This document shows positions 36,401 to 51,400 of a DNA stretch of 64,000 nt, one piece after another. Under the pieces are notes generated by a model. It saw only the letters and a list, made by a program, of their open reading frames with translations. It was not told the origin of the DNA and did not search any database. This DNA is from Sabellastarte sp. h YS-2021 (lineage: Eukaryota; Annelida; Polychaeta; Sabellida; Sabellidae). The position numbers and the translations under genes are program-made. The DNA is taken from positions 248,001 through 312,000 of the forward strand of contig OZ024935.1 in NCBI GenBank assembly GCA_964017235.1. The letters run 5' to 3'. Position 1 is the stretch's first letter. Each line of letters starts with the position of its first letter.

Positions 36401-39400
36401 TGTCGTCTTATAGAAGCATTTGTACTTTGGGATGAGACGGTGTATCAGTGTTATGGTATCAAGAGCATTTTACTGAAATACCAAAACGGAATATTAATAC
36501 AGACATGTTAAATGACAGTGCATAAAGTTATTGGAAAACGTAAAATATTACAAACATGCCATAAATTGGAAGAAATTCTCACATTTTATCCAGTAACTTT
36601 TACAAATTTTAAAGTTTTATAGCAATTTTTGATGAACCTGTTTTGATCAGTACCATTTCCTGTTGACAGCTGGCGCTGTATTCTTCAACAATACTATGCT
36701 AAGGGTACCTTAGGTCCAAGTTAGGAATGGTTTTCTACTAAAGAAAAGTATCACTTACATTTTGTATTCATTACCTCTGCAGATAACTTGAAATCTAAGT
36801 AGAGGTCTAAGGTGACCTTAGAGTTAGGAATGTTGATGAATACCATTTTGATCTTAGTTAGTAAAAGCTTGAGTAAAACTAAGAATCCAAGTTAGGAACG
36901 GTCTAAGTATTGTTGAACAATACAGCACCTGGTTCGATTGTGGACATATTAAAACCCATTTTATTTCGGTATCCTCGAATCACAACCGTTTTGCATTGGC
37001 AGGATACTGAAAAAATTGTGCTACCGTCTCATCTTTATTTGTAGTTGACCACTAACAAAGAAATATATGGTGGGCATTCACTGGCAGTAAACGGGTCAGT
37101 CAAATCAACAGACTCCATGCAGTGCTCTGTTCAGTGGCACTGAATGGAGATTGAAAGTCATATATATTCAAATTTATATTATTCATTTAACAGATATTCA
37201 TTTTAGTACTATAAATTTGGATTTGGGAAGAAAACTGTCTACTGAACTGAGACTTATAAATCCCTGGAAACAATAACAGGGCTGATTGATTGTGAAGGCA
37301 AATAAACACAATAGAGGCCACATGATTTGTATATTCAATTGAATCCACCAAGGACAGCCTGCAAGGAACACACTAACAACTAGGAATGAACTTTCTGCTG
37401 GCATTAATTACAATGCATATTGCAATAAGTAATCTGGTATCAGTAATGGAGAGGACACATCAGTCAAGGACTTAAATTTCTGTTGGCACTAATTGTGAGA
37501 CGATAACTAGATTACAAAGATGAACAAAGACCAAATCTGCCTTTCATCTTCCCATGATCTCAAAGACTTAAAATTTCTGCCCAATTAAAACCAATTTAGT
37601 TACAAGATTACACAGGACTGTTGTGTAAAGTTGATTTGTGTTTTAAAATCACATTCGCAATGCTGCCAATTATTGCCTGAAAATCACTCCATTTGGTGAT
37701 TGTCCATTCTGTCTCCATTTGGTGAATGCCTCCGAACAGTGATTAGACTTGCCAGTAAGAAGCCACTGGTATGAGTGGTCAGAGATAAGCGGCCATCTTC
37801 AGAGATTATCAGAGTATCATTTCTAAGTGGGGTAAATAACAAAAATGCACAAATTATATAAAATACACTTAAAGCTTACCATGACACTTGGTATGTGGTT
37901 TGTGTTCTACATTTGTGTGTAGACCTTTTACATTTGATTTGTTTTTGATTTGTTTATGAATGTTCATATCACCAGTCTTACACTTCACCTTTTTTGTGGA
38001 TCATGTGGTTGTACTCATTTAGATTATGCAAAGTGTCTTCTGTGTAACAATCCAATTATTCAAAAGAATATTGATTCAATGTCTATTTGAAGATTTTGGT
38101 GTTCTAATGTTAAGAATGGTTAATAAATGGAAAGTAAGACAAAAAAGTTACTTAAGTTTCTTTATTTTTACAAATATTCAGCATTTCATTTTCAAAACTT
38201 TTGTTTGTATCACCTGCCATGTTTGGCACCACGAAAACTGATTGTTATTGATCGTTAATGTATCAAGAACCTGAACCTAGTGTCTTTGTTACTTGTGTGA
38301 TGGTTTTGAAAATAAATGTTTACATATTTATGTACTTATATATGATGACCATTTTCTGTTCAAAGTAAAGTTTTATGAAAAATGGCTGCAAACTGGGACT
38401 TCAAACCAGCACATAGTTGGCACATTGCTGAAGCTTTTTGAAGACTGAATAAAGGTTTAACTTAAAAGTCAGTGGATTGCAAAATTTGGGGTTAGTTTGA
38501 TTCAATGAAAATAGGTTCAAAGTTATCTGTTTCAGTTAGGCACAAAATTTTGACCTTGAAATTGGTGAAAATGGGTAAAACAGGAAAAATACAAGGATTA
38601 TATTTTTGGTAATCTAAAACAATAGAAATAAACAACCTTTTATTTGATATAGATTCTTTTACTTCTTCTGAAATTGTATATTCTAACATTGACTAGGACA
38701 CAAAAAAAATTGCTCTATAAAACCCCGCATAACCTCATGAGTTCTATTTTATCGCTCACAATGCTGCTCCGCAAAAAGAAAACTTGAAGTAACAGCTTGG
38801 ATTTTTTTCATCAGATAGACAAATAATAGTAAACACGATATTCAGGGATTCTTACATTTGAACATAGAATATACTGACATGAATCTGCTAAATTTTAAGG
38901 ACGTTTAACAAAGAAAAGGGCGATTTTATTTTGTGGCTCTTCCAATAATTCAACTGCACCCTTCAATAAAAAAATCTTTATAGAATATTCATATATTTTT
39001 CAACAAAATAGCTTCAAAACTGATTTTTATAAGATTTTCTAAAATGTCATGTTAGAATAGAAATAGACATCTCTGAGCTCAGGGTTATAGGCGATTTTAC
39101 AATGAGTACCGCATTAGAATCACTCAGGCTCCGCCTTGGTGATCCTAATATTGCTAATTGTTGTAAAATCGCCTATAACCCCTCGCTCGTCGTTGTCTGT
39201 TTCTATATTAACCTTCAAAATTTTGGATTTACTACCTTAAGAGGTTATATATAACTAGCATTAATTTCTGTCTGATAGAAGAAACAGTTGTCTGCCCTGA
39301 GAGCCCCGAAACCAGAACAGAAAGAACAGGACAAGGATGCCTTGAAAAGAGGTGTGTAGGTCTTAACTAGGGTTATCTCAGGATGTATGGTTTGTATTTG

Positions 39401-42400
39401 TAATTAATGATTTTATTGCGTTAATACATCCTATCCAATTACTAATCCGGTTGGTGCAGACCGGCCCGCCAAACAAGAGAAAAAGTCGCCTTATATGTGT
39501 TTGTTATGAACCGACAAGCAAGCCGGTCCCACTGTGCACTCGCCAGGTGGCGCATCGCACTTCCTTCCTGTCTAGACAGCGTGACATCATAGCATCTTTT
39601 TCGTTTGGCGCATGCATTGTGTACACAGAGTTTTTTATCAGGATTGTTTTTTGGAAATATATTATCAGTGACTTCAGTATTTACTTTGAAAGTTATATGA
39701 ACTTTACTTTAGGAGTACATAGAACGTTTTCATCTCAGGATTTCATTGTTATCAGATCATTATGTCTTCTCCGGGCCAGAAACATGGAAGCTGTGGACAC
39801 GTCATGGCCAGTTTCGACAGCCATAGTTTCTGCGCACGTTGCAGAAAAAAGGTAAACGTTCAGATCCTTGCATTTCTCATAATGATTGCTCAGCTTGTAA
39901 CTCCCTAACTGAAGAACAACGTTTGCAGTTGTCCACACCTAGTTATAGGCTTAAAAAAGAGAAACGGGAGCTTAAGCAGTCTACTGATACTCCCAAGAAG
40001 GACTCAGACAGTTCCTCTCTCATTCACCCGTCCTCTGTGACGTTAGTGGGAGCTGTGGACGGCCAGGGAATGGAACAGTCCCCTGGTTCGAGTTCAGGTA
40101 CTAAGAAGAAGTCTAACCCTTCAGATAAACCTAAAGGTCATTCAGCAAAACACTCCAAGTCCGGTTCAGAGAAGCCTGTCAAATCGCCTACACCCAACCC
40201 TCACAGATCCTCAACTGACGCTAGGATTGAAGAGTTAGACCAGAAATGGTCAGATAGGTTCAACAGATTGGAGGCTCTCTTACTTGCCAAAACTTTAGAT
40301 AAACCGGAATTAACCGCCCTTTGCTACTGTAAAGTTACACCAACGACTTCCCCACCAGTTGGTATCACCAGATCTTCAGAGCCATTCATCCGACCTTCTT
40401 GTAACCTTCAAACTACAGACGTGGCCACTCTCCACAGACAGGCCACCGACAAGTTTCTCTCTTCAACTTTTACTAAACAGCCTTCTTCAGATTTGCATGG
40501 TAGTTCTTAGACTGGTTCCAGAAATCAGTCGACCAGCAAATCGCTTAAAGGCAGACTGACTACCGACCACACCTTAGATCTTCCTGGCACCGATTCACCT
40601 GCTGCTCACCAGGTTTCCAGCAGATCGTCTTCAGCACCGGCCAGAAGACAGAGCCCAGTTTCTATGGACACAGACTCAGACTCTGACTTCTCCGACCGAC
40701 CTGTGGACATTTTTAATGAAGAGGGTGAGCTGTCCGACCAGGACCCTGATGCTACTGCTAGTGACCCCGACCAGACCCTCTCAGAGGAACAAACTTATAG
40801 GGAAACCATGAGAGGGATCAGGTCATTCATGGGGTGGACACGTATCCCAGATATGGACACAGCAGCTGCCAAATCAGACAACAACCCATTTGCTGGGCCC
40901 AAGTCACAACCAATGGGCAAGGTGTTGGTCAATATGCCTACTGACGAGTGGCTATGTAGGAAGATGGGCAAGCTCAACCTCACTCTGGTGGAAGGATATC
41001 CTTCACGTAGTTTGGAAGCGGGAGGTTTACTTAAAGACCAGTTTGTCCGACTAGCCAGATCTCAGGCCAAATGGTATTACATTGTGTCCAACCAACAGAA
41101 GAGTGAAACTGGAACTGGTGAAACTGTGTCATCATGGAATACCGATGCTTCCAACGTTAACAGTACTTATAGCCGCATAGCCAGAGCAGCAGGGATTGCC
41201 TCAACCCTACCGGCCTCATGTCAGATTTCACAGGACAATCTGAAGCTTCCACCATTTGTAACCAGGCAATCGGCTTCAATAGGTGCCTGTACAGAGTACA
41301 AGAAAATATGCAGTCCCAGTTGAAGCTTATCAGGTCAGATCTTAGCAAAGGCAAATCTTCCTCAAGAGTGTCGGGTGCAGCTGGTGAACTTCAATTCTTA
41401 ATGAATTTCAATTCCAGCTTCACTCAAGCCATGGCAAAGACTTTAGAACACCTAAGTGATTTTGTCTTTGTGACGGTTGCTAACACTACTTTGGCTCGCA
41501 GGGACTTATTTGTCACACCTTAAGACAGGCATCAAACCGGATACCTTGGCTGCTCTCAGGACGGCTCCAGTACAAATTCCAACTTTAGTCCCAGATGAAG
41601 CTCTCAGGCAAGCTGAACAGGACATTGCCAATTTTGAAAGCAGAGGTCAGCTTCACACAGGGAAGAAAGGTCTTTTCCACCCTTATAAACGTCCAGACAA
41701 ACGGGCAGACTGTAAGAAACAGGACTGACCAGCCTGGAAAAATATTGGAAACCATGGGCAGTGCAAGAAGTCCAAGGGCAAGGCCTCTTATTACTCCTCA
41801 AGACCAGCCAAGGGCCAGCAGTCATACAAATGACAATTATGGTGTAAACAGTTTACAGGGACGACTGCTAGCCAGGAACCAAGATTCAGCTCAGAGACAA
41901 ATTAGTGACACTTGTGTAAACTTAAATGTTGTACCTCTTGTTCATACTGCACCCGGGCTTTCGCAAAAGAAAGAAGTAAGTCCCGGGTTAGCAGCTTGTT
42001 TTTCTTACCACAAAAATTGCAAAGTAAAATATGTGAAAGGTGCTTCTTGTGTCACTCAGTTGTCTTGTGTAAAACCTGTAACAAATGTTAAAAATGCTGC
42101 CTCAAATCTGCCTGTAGGGGCCAGACTTCAAAACTTTTGGCAAACTTGGCTGAATCTAGGGGCCGGTCCGAAAATAGTTCAGATGTTGAAGGAGGGTTAC
42201 ACCCTCCCTTTTAGGATCCGACCAAATTTAGCAAGGTCTCCCACTGCCATAAGCGGTTATGTGAACCCTCACAGGAACAGCTACCTGTTAGAGGCCTTAC
42301 TTCAGCTTATGTCCAAAACTGCAGTCGAGCTAGTACAAAATAAAAAATCTCTAGGTTTCTTCAACAGACTGTTTCTGGTACCCAAACCCAACAACTAATC

Positions 42401-45400
42401 CAGGGTCAGACGTACCAATTCAAAGCAATGCCTTTTGGTCTGTCCACATCACCCTTGGAGTTCACTGTAGTGGCAAAGGAGGTGAAACTGATGGCCATAC
42501 ACAAGGGTATAAGAATCCACCAGTACCTAGACGACTGGTTGGTGAGAGTCAGGTCCCACCAAGTCTGTCTCCAGCATACCTGGGATCTGGTGAAACTGTG
42601 TCAAGACCTAGGTTGGCTGGTAAATTTAGAAAAATCAGAACTGGAACCCAAGCAAGTTTTCGACTTTGTAGGTTACCAGTTCGACCTCAGGTCCGGTCGG
42701 GTCCGACCCACACCGGACCGGTGGCAGATCCTCCAAGCAAAAATACAGATACTACTATCCCTTCCGACCTATTTGGTCCGGAAATTCATGTCTTTGATAG
42801 GTCTGCTAACAGCCACAGAAAAACAAGTTCACCTAGGTCGACTACATATGAGACCCATACAATGGCATCTCAAAAACAATTGGAGAGTACCAGAATCACT
42901 AGAAAAGGTCATTCCAATACCTAGATCTCTGCACCCCCATCTACACAGGTGGCTGGAGGAAAGCAATGTGCTCCAACGTCAACCATTACACCCAATAAAA
43001 CATGCTCTGCAGATCTTTACAGACGCATCAAAAGAAGGGTGGGGCACTCACTTAAACGAGCATACTGCCAGAGGTTCCTGGTCACTACCAGAAAGCAAGC
43101 TGCATATAAACTATCTGGAACTAAAGGCAGTGTTTCTAGCCTTAAAAGAGTTCCAAGACCTCTGTTCAGGCAAGATAGTTCTTGTAGCAACCGACAACAC
43201 TACAGTAGTGTCATACATAAACAATTAAGGAGGCATGAGGTCGGGCCCACTGTGGAGAATCTTGACCTGGTACAGCAAGTAACTCTCAAAGCCCGACCTA
43301 TTCCAGGCCGGCTGAACGTGATAGCAGACAAGCTATCCAGACTAGGCCAGACCATCCAAACAGAGTGGTCTCTCCTTCCAGAGGTCTTCCAAACAATATG
43401 CATCAGGTGGCACTGGCCTCAAATAGACCTATTTGCCACGAGGTTCAACAACAAGTTACCTCTGTTTGTGTCACCGGTACCAGACCCCTTGGCCACAGCA
43501 GTGGATGCACTCAGCCTGCCATTGGAGGATCTGGATGCATATGCCTTCCCACCAGCAGCCATCTTGGGCAAAGTGGTGAAGAAGTTACAGGACTCCCCAT
43601 GCAAGAGAATCATTGTGATTGCTCCGGGGTGGCCCAACATGCCATGGTTTTGGGACCTAGTGACCATGTCCAGTCAGATCCCGCTATGCCTGCCTTCCTT
43701 ACCCAACTTGTTAACACAGCCCTTCAATCAGATCCCTCACAGAAATCTGACACACCTGAATCTCCATGCATGGCTCCTAGAGCCACAGCAATCAAGGAGC
43801 AGGGCTTCTCTGAGGCAGTGGCAGCAAGAATTGAGTCTCCTCAAAATGGATCAACCAGATCAGTCTGAGGCAAAGTGGACCATTTTTACAAAGTGGTACG
43901 TCACTAATCAGGTGGACTTCAGGGCACCCCCTGTAAAATCAGTTGCTGACTTCCTTATGTACCTATTTCAAGACAGGAAGTTACAGCCCAGTACCATTGA
44001 TGGTTACAGGTCAGCCATTGCTGATAAACTGGGAAACTCACCCCTCAACATCAGCAAGGACGAAAATCTCACTCATCTCCTGGATAGTTTCCATAGAGAC
44101 AAACCCAAAGGCAGGAGGGGTATCCCCTCCTGGAACCTCTCACTGGTCTTGCACCAACTGACCAAGGCTCCATTTGAACCAATCAAGGAGGCCTCCTTGA
44201 AACACTTGACTTTCAAGACTGTTTTCCTCTTGGTCATTGGATCAGGCAAGCGCAGAAGTGAGATTCATGCTTGGCAAAACAGAAATATTGGACACCAATC
44301 TGATTGGTCAAAGGTGTCCCTGTATCCATCACCCAGCTTTCTTTCAAAGAATCAGCTGGCCAAAGAGGGTCCAGACAGTGTGGCCCCAGTGGTTATACCA
44401 GCCCTGGCCCCAACCCTGGTAGGGCGCTCAAGTCTGGCAGGTCCCTCTGTCCGGTCAGAGCTTTGCGCTACTATTTGGACAGGACTTCAGACCTCAGACA
44501 GAATAAGGAGTTGGTCTTTGTCTCTTTCAAGAAAGGTTTTGACAAGGACATCTCACCTGCCACCATCTCCTCATGGATCAAACAAACTGTGATCCTATGC
44601 TATGAGCTCTCAGACCAGGAAACCCTCACCCTACATCAGGTTAAAGCCCATGATGTCAGGGCATTTGCTGCTTCCAAGGCCTTCCAGTGAGGAGTCTCAC
44701 TGGAACAAATATTATCAGTCTGCCATTGGAAGTCACACAACACCTTCACACAAAATTTATTTGAAGGATGTGGCTTGGGCTGACTCAGAGCTTTATCACC
44801 TGGGTCCTGTAGTGGCTGCTCAACAGTTCCACTAGTAACCTTGGTTTTGAGGAGAGATGTATATATGTAAATAGCTTGTACACAGTTCGTGCTTCCTTTG
44901 GGAGCTTTATTTCCTTCTTATGGGACTGAACTCATCCCTGTCCTCCCTTACCTCAGAGCAAGTCTGTCAAAAAGGAAAAGGGGGGGCAACATCGGTATAG
45001 CCCCGGGTAACCAGCCACTGCTATCCGACTATGGCCTTTCAACCAACTTTCTCTGAAAGAGAAAAAGATGCTATGACGTCACGCTGTCTAGACAGGAAGG
45101 AAGTACAATGTGCCACCTGGCGAGAGCACAGTGGGACCGGCTTGCTTGTGGGTTCATAACGAACACATATAAAGCGACTTTTTATGTCGTTTGGTGGACT
45201 GGTCTGCGCCGAACGAATTAGCAGTTGTCCATTGGATAGGGTATTAACTTATAAAAATTTTATTTTTAATTTACTTATTAAATTTGCAAATTTCTGAAAC
45301 ACACAAATCTGTTACTCATGTAAAACATCTTAAAGCATATGTTTATATCTGCAAAAGGGGAATGTGAAGTTGGTGTAGTACACATAGAAATGCAATATTG

Positions 45401-48400
45401 TCTGTAGATATTGAAGTCTAAATGACTTGACATATATATATTGGAATTGAAATACATGTACTGTTTCATACCATAAAACATTTGACGGCTATAAATTCTT
45501 TGGCAATCTGAGTTTAAGATTCCCGTTACGGAAAGTATGTGTACTTCAAAACCCAAACTACCCATACATGTTTCACATTTGCATTTTCTCTTTAATGTAC
45601 AAGTACCAGGCAGGCACTGGTATTAATGGTGAAAGAAATCAATACATTTGTCAGATTTATAACATTTCAATGTGTAATTGGTTGAAGTTATTTTCTTTCA
45701 ATATGACTTTCAACTGTGAAAATAAATTTTTGTTGCTGTTGCAGATCTAAGTCCATAGCTAATGGAGTAATTGTGATAGTAGCTACTTTGTGAAAGTTCT
45801 TATAACTCCAAAATGATTGCATTTAGAGCATTTTGCAAAAAAAAAATGTTACTCAGCTACTTTCTTTGTACCTGCAAGATGGTACTTCTTTTATAGGTAT
45901 ACAACAATAGCTTAGTTAGTAATAGCACTTTTCTGATTTTAACAGTGAGGAAAAAGAGCAAATAGCTTTTTTATTTGTAACTGTTTGAGTTACAATATTT
46001 TGGTTAAATATGTTGTTAGAGATAGAGCAATTTGGGGCAAATTTTGTAACCCCTTTATATTCAGAACTGTTTATTTGACACTTGAAAAATTTTCAATTTT
46101 ACCGATTTCGGTCACTGTCTTATATTTTTTCTGAAATGGGGTACTAAGCACTATTCATTTTAGGTTTCTGAAAAATCTTGGAATTTTCTGAATATTAACC
46201 ACCATTTGTAAAAATTGTTAATGTTTATTTCGAAAATCATCCATGCAATTTCAAGCAAACTGTTTTGACTAATGTGAGGGTCCTCAGTGGTCTAGTGGGT
46301 GTCAGCAGGTTTGGTGTCTTATCACAGGCTTTCACCTCCATGTGGGTTAGACTTACACAAGTGACAATGCTGACGACCTGTCCCAATGTGACCCTGGATT
46401 ATGAACGAGACATTAAACTCTTTGACTAAAGTTTTATAACTTTTATTGGTTTTGTTTTGTGCAGCAAATGAAGATGCAGCTGACAATACTGAGCAGGCCA
46501 AGAAACTCTTCAGATCCGGGGTGAGTGGTGTCGTGTGACTTCAGCATGAATAAGGAGAGGACTATGGTGCCCCCTGTGTATTACTATAAGTGTCAGGACC
46601 TGTAAGATTACATGCTCAGATCTCATTTTTAAAGATATATTTAACGTAATAGGGCTGAGAGCTGATTAGTTTTTGGAGAGTATCTGCCAACTGTTGTTAC
46701 CATGGTAAGGCTTTTCAGATTTTTGGATCTTAAACTTTGAGTTCCACAGCCTAAACCCTTGCATGGTTTTAAAAAAAATTTCAGGATATGTTTTACTCAA
46801 GAGAATCTAGGGCTGATTAGTTTTAGGGAATATCTGGTTGTCATGGCATTAACACCTTTTTTTGTAAGTTTTCCCCCCTCTTCAACTAAATGTGAATGTG
46901 AACAAGAAGAGGGGCCACAGTGGCGTAGTATTAATACACTCGCCTCTCACCCCTGATGTCAGCGGTTCAAACCCTGGAGCTTATGTGGGAAAGTTGGTAG
47001 TTGTTTACCAATGGTCAGCAGTTTACAGAGCCTTGACCAACTGTATGTACTGGTTTCCTCTGCTCACAAAACCACCCATCGTGATATGACCTGTACAGTG
47101 TTGTAAATTAAGTAAAACCACAAATAAATAAATAAAATCTTACAAGTTGTTCCTTAGATTTTCCCAAATCTGAATGTTGTTGGCCATTTAGCTGTACCTG
47201 CGGGCTGGGGTTGCAGCCTGCAAAGGCTGGCTATTTTCTGGTAAGATACCCCCATATACCCTGCCATGCCATACAGGTCTTTTAAAATATTGTACCACAT
47301 TATTCAATACTTTGTATGTTGAATTAAAGAAGTTGCCTCGGAGTTTTAATCTAATATTTAGAATAACTAAGATGTAAATAATAAATGTGGTTGTTTGAGG
47401 AAATGTCACATTTCTTGACCTTTCCTGTAATTTTGCAATCTGTCAGAGCTACATTGCCCAAGTTTTGACACACATTAATGATGTGTGGTGTTGTAAATGC
47501 ATTGGTCTCCATTGTGAAATTACAGTAACACGTGAACAAAACAGTCCTTAAAAGTTACAGTTTTAACAGTTTTCAGTAAAATTCCTAATATTGTTAAACC
47601 AGTTTGAATTGAAGTCCTGTATTTGTTGTTTCAGCAAATAAAAGTTAAAGAGAAGAAAGATCAGCAGACATTCAAGAGAAGTAAGAGGCAGAAGGTATGA
47701 GTGTGTTCAGTCATTCTTAGTATTATGAGCCTTAATGGCCAAAATTAATAATTTGACAGAATTAGTTTAACTTAATATCAAACAGTCTCTTTTGACTAAC
47801 TATTAAAGCTTACATAACACACTTACATTCTGAGTTATGTTCCCCATGATGTTCTTAACAATACTTGTATTCAGTCTTTGAATTTAGGTGTAACAAATCC
47901 CAAGCCTCAAAATACGCTATTTGTTTATAAACACAGCATGACGTCATACGTTCATAGAAACAGTATCGCTAATTTGTCAGTGTAAGTTATGATGGCTTTT
48001 GACTGTGAGAGTGAGTATCGGGAATGTGTATAGTAAAAAACAAAGAACCACGACTAAATCTGGTGAAGTGCAGGTCTTTTTATAGCACAAGTGTAAAAGA
48101 GCAGTAAAAGAATTCACATGTAAAGACATTAGTTCCTGGAGCTGTATTCACTAAACCTCCTATATTTTTAAGGTCCCTTTATTAAAGGAAGGTGAAAAAT
48201 CTCCTTTGGTAAAGTGACCTTTAAAATGCTATTCACTAAACATTCTTTATGGTTTTCTTACCAAATAAACCTTAAATAAAGGATCCTTAATTTTATTAAA
48301 GGAGTACATTCAGTCATCTGATTGGTTGAAAACGTTTGTTCATAAGGGCTCCTTTATCTTTCCCTTACTTTTGTATTTTCTTCTTTCCATGTTTATTACA

Positions 48401-51400
48401 AGTATAAGATTAGTGTTATGATGTGTTTTCTATTGCCGTTTAAGATGATATTTCATATTTTAAGAAATAAATATCTAAGTTTTTTGTATTGCATACCACA
48501 CTTTATTATCCACTGTAGGCAAATATTATTTGACATACAGTAGGGGATATATTTTATTTATATATCATTGGAAAGGTTGTATTATAGCACTTCTGTTCGT
48601 GTTTGTTACATTAAAATCCATGCAGAAATGACTGAGGTTAGGGTTAGACCTTCTGCCTCAGGTTAAAGATTGCAGTTCTTATATTCACTGGTGCCCATGC
48701 TTTTTGACATGCTTTTTCATATCCTCTCATTAAATATTATATTATCTAACCCATAAATCGTACAAAATGGTGGATAATAAAAGTAAAAAATCCCTCATAA
48801 GACAAATACTGAAAAAATTATATCACTGATGAAGATAAACAATATACCGATAATACTCATGCTACGCAGTGGTATAATACTGTTATCTTCTTTATGATAT
48901 ATTTTTTCTGTATATGTCATTCGGGAAGTTTTCCTAATGTTGTAGTAGCCACTTTTCACACAGATGTTGTGACTCACACATCAAATACATTTTCATTGGG
49001 TTTGACGACGTATCAACTGAATATCCCAAAAATTTCAAAGAAAGACATATGGTGATATAAATGATGTAGTATGGACAAAAAAGGTGCAAGTGTCATAACA
49101 TTTCACCAATTACCTCAATTTTTACTTAAAAAGTCAAACCACCAAAACTCCCCTTTATCATAAAGGTAGTTACACACTTACCTAGAAAATTAAGGAAAAA
49201 ACCAAGGATTCCTCAGTGAAGGAAGGTTAGTGAATATCAAAATTCAAGATTCCCTTGAAAGTTAAGGATTTCCTAGATTTTAAAGGTTTCTTTGAAATTC
49301 AAGAAAATAAAGCTAGGCTCCTTTATTTGGAGGAAGTTTAATGAATACAAAATCAAAGGAAGGGACAAGAAATAAAGGAAATCCTTACTTTTATTGCGTT
49401 AATACATCCTATCCAATGGACAATTGCTTTACCGGTCGGCGCGACCGGTCCCGCCAAACGCCAGAAAAAGACGTCCTGTATATAATACCAGCAGGACCGG
49501 TCAGGAGAGTGCATTCGCCAGGTGGCGCATCGTACTTCCTCTTCCTGTCTAGACAACGTGACGTCATAGCATCTTTTTCGTTTGGCGCGTGGAGAGTGAA
49601 GACGTGTTTTCAACGACAAGGAAATTTTAGTTTTATACCGAACTCATCTGTTTTATTTCATATCTGAAGTAATTCAGAAGTTTTATCTACAACTATGTCA
49701 TCACCAGGACAAAGAAGAGGTTCATGCAGACACGCTATGGCTGGGTTCGACACCCACTCCAAGTGTGCACGGTGTAGGGACAAAGGGCTAGGCGACGACC
49801 CCTGCGTCCTGAAGAAGGAATGCGTGATTTGTAAAGGGATTACCCCTGAGCAGTCCCTTCAACTGGCTACGCCTACCTATAGGGACAGAAAAGACAAGAA
49901 GACGACCTCCAATGCTACGACCTCATCCACCCCCACTCTCGTGGACCCAGCACACGACCTACAACTGAAGATCTCCAGCATCTGGATGACAAGTGGGGAG
50001 AGAGATTTTCCAGACTTGAGGCTATGCTGCTAGCCAAGGCTTTCACAGTGCCGTTTGAACCGGTTATGAAGCCAGCTTCAGATGTGACTCCCTCTCAGAA
50101 GCCTTTTTTTGACCCTGGTGCCACCACCAACAGTCTACCTGTGGAGAAGAGTCTGCCAGCTGAGAATCCGGTCCCTGCCTTGACCAGGCTACCGGTAGTG
50201 CTGTAGAGGAGATGCAGACTGCCACCCAGCCCCTTGGGCTCCCGGTGCAGGGATAGCAACCCAGCCTGTTCAGGCCCCCGGTTCGTTCCCAGAGGTTCAG
50301 CCCACCAGTGATGTGTATCTGAGTGCAGCTTCTGACCGTGAAGCTGAGCAGTTCAGCGAAACCGGTTCCCTGGATGGTGACATCCACCGGGACCGGTCAG
50401 CAGACAAAGAACCTTCTAGAAATGACCCTGAGACTGAGCCCACTGAGGAGGCAAACTACAGGGAAACCATGAGGGGTGTGAGGAGCTCCAGGAACTGGCA
50501 CAGGGTTCCTGAGTTCGAAACTGTGTCCTCTGCTTCAGATGACAACCCCTTTGCCGGTACCCGTGTCCAGCCAACCGGTAAAGTCAGTGTGAAACTTCCT
50601 GTGGACGACTGGTTGTGCAGGAAGATGTCCAGTCTTAACCTCACAATCAAAGAAGGCTACCCTACCAGGAATTCTGACAACACTGGCCTCCTCAGGGATC
50701 AGTTCATCAAAACCCCTAGACCTTCTAGATGGTACGGGATGCATGCTGAAAAAGACAGTGAGAGTTCTACGGTTCGTAGCTGGTCACCGGATCCGGCCAA
50801 ACTCAACCACTCTTTCAGCAGGGTTGCCAGAAGAAATTTGCCATCTGCTCCACCCTCTCGAGCCTTCAGTCAGGATCTCCTCAGACGCTGGGAGAGGGCA
50901 GCTCGTGAACAGACAATAATGTGTAACCAGGCTGCTGGTTTGTCAAGGTGCCTGACCAGGGTTCAGGATTCGAACACTCAGTTAAAAACCCTGCGTCTGG
51001 ATAGTAAAGGCAAGTCATCTGAAAAGATGAAACAGGCTGTTAGTGAACTGGAGTACTTGACCACTTTCAGCCGGTCAGTATCTCAAGCAATGGCCAGGAC
51101 AATGCAAGATCTTTCAGAAGCAGTTTTTATTAACATGGCCAACTTCACCCTTACTCGCAGGGATAGTTACCTGGACTATTTACATGCTGGGGTAAAGCAA
51201 GATACGCTGCACACCTTGAGAACGTCACCAGTTCATTTGAATGCTTTATTCCCGGACCAGCTTATATCAAAAGCTGAGGAGGAAATCTGTAAGAGCGAAG
51301 AGAGGCGTTCTTCCGGTAATTCACACTGACAGCAAAGTCGCTTCCACCCATATGCTGCAAGTCACAAGGTTACTAGCCATCACACCGACAAGAAGAACGT

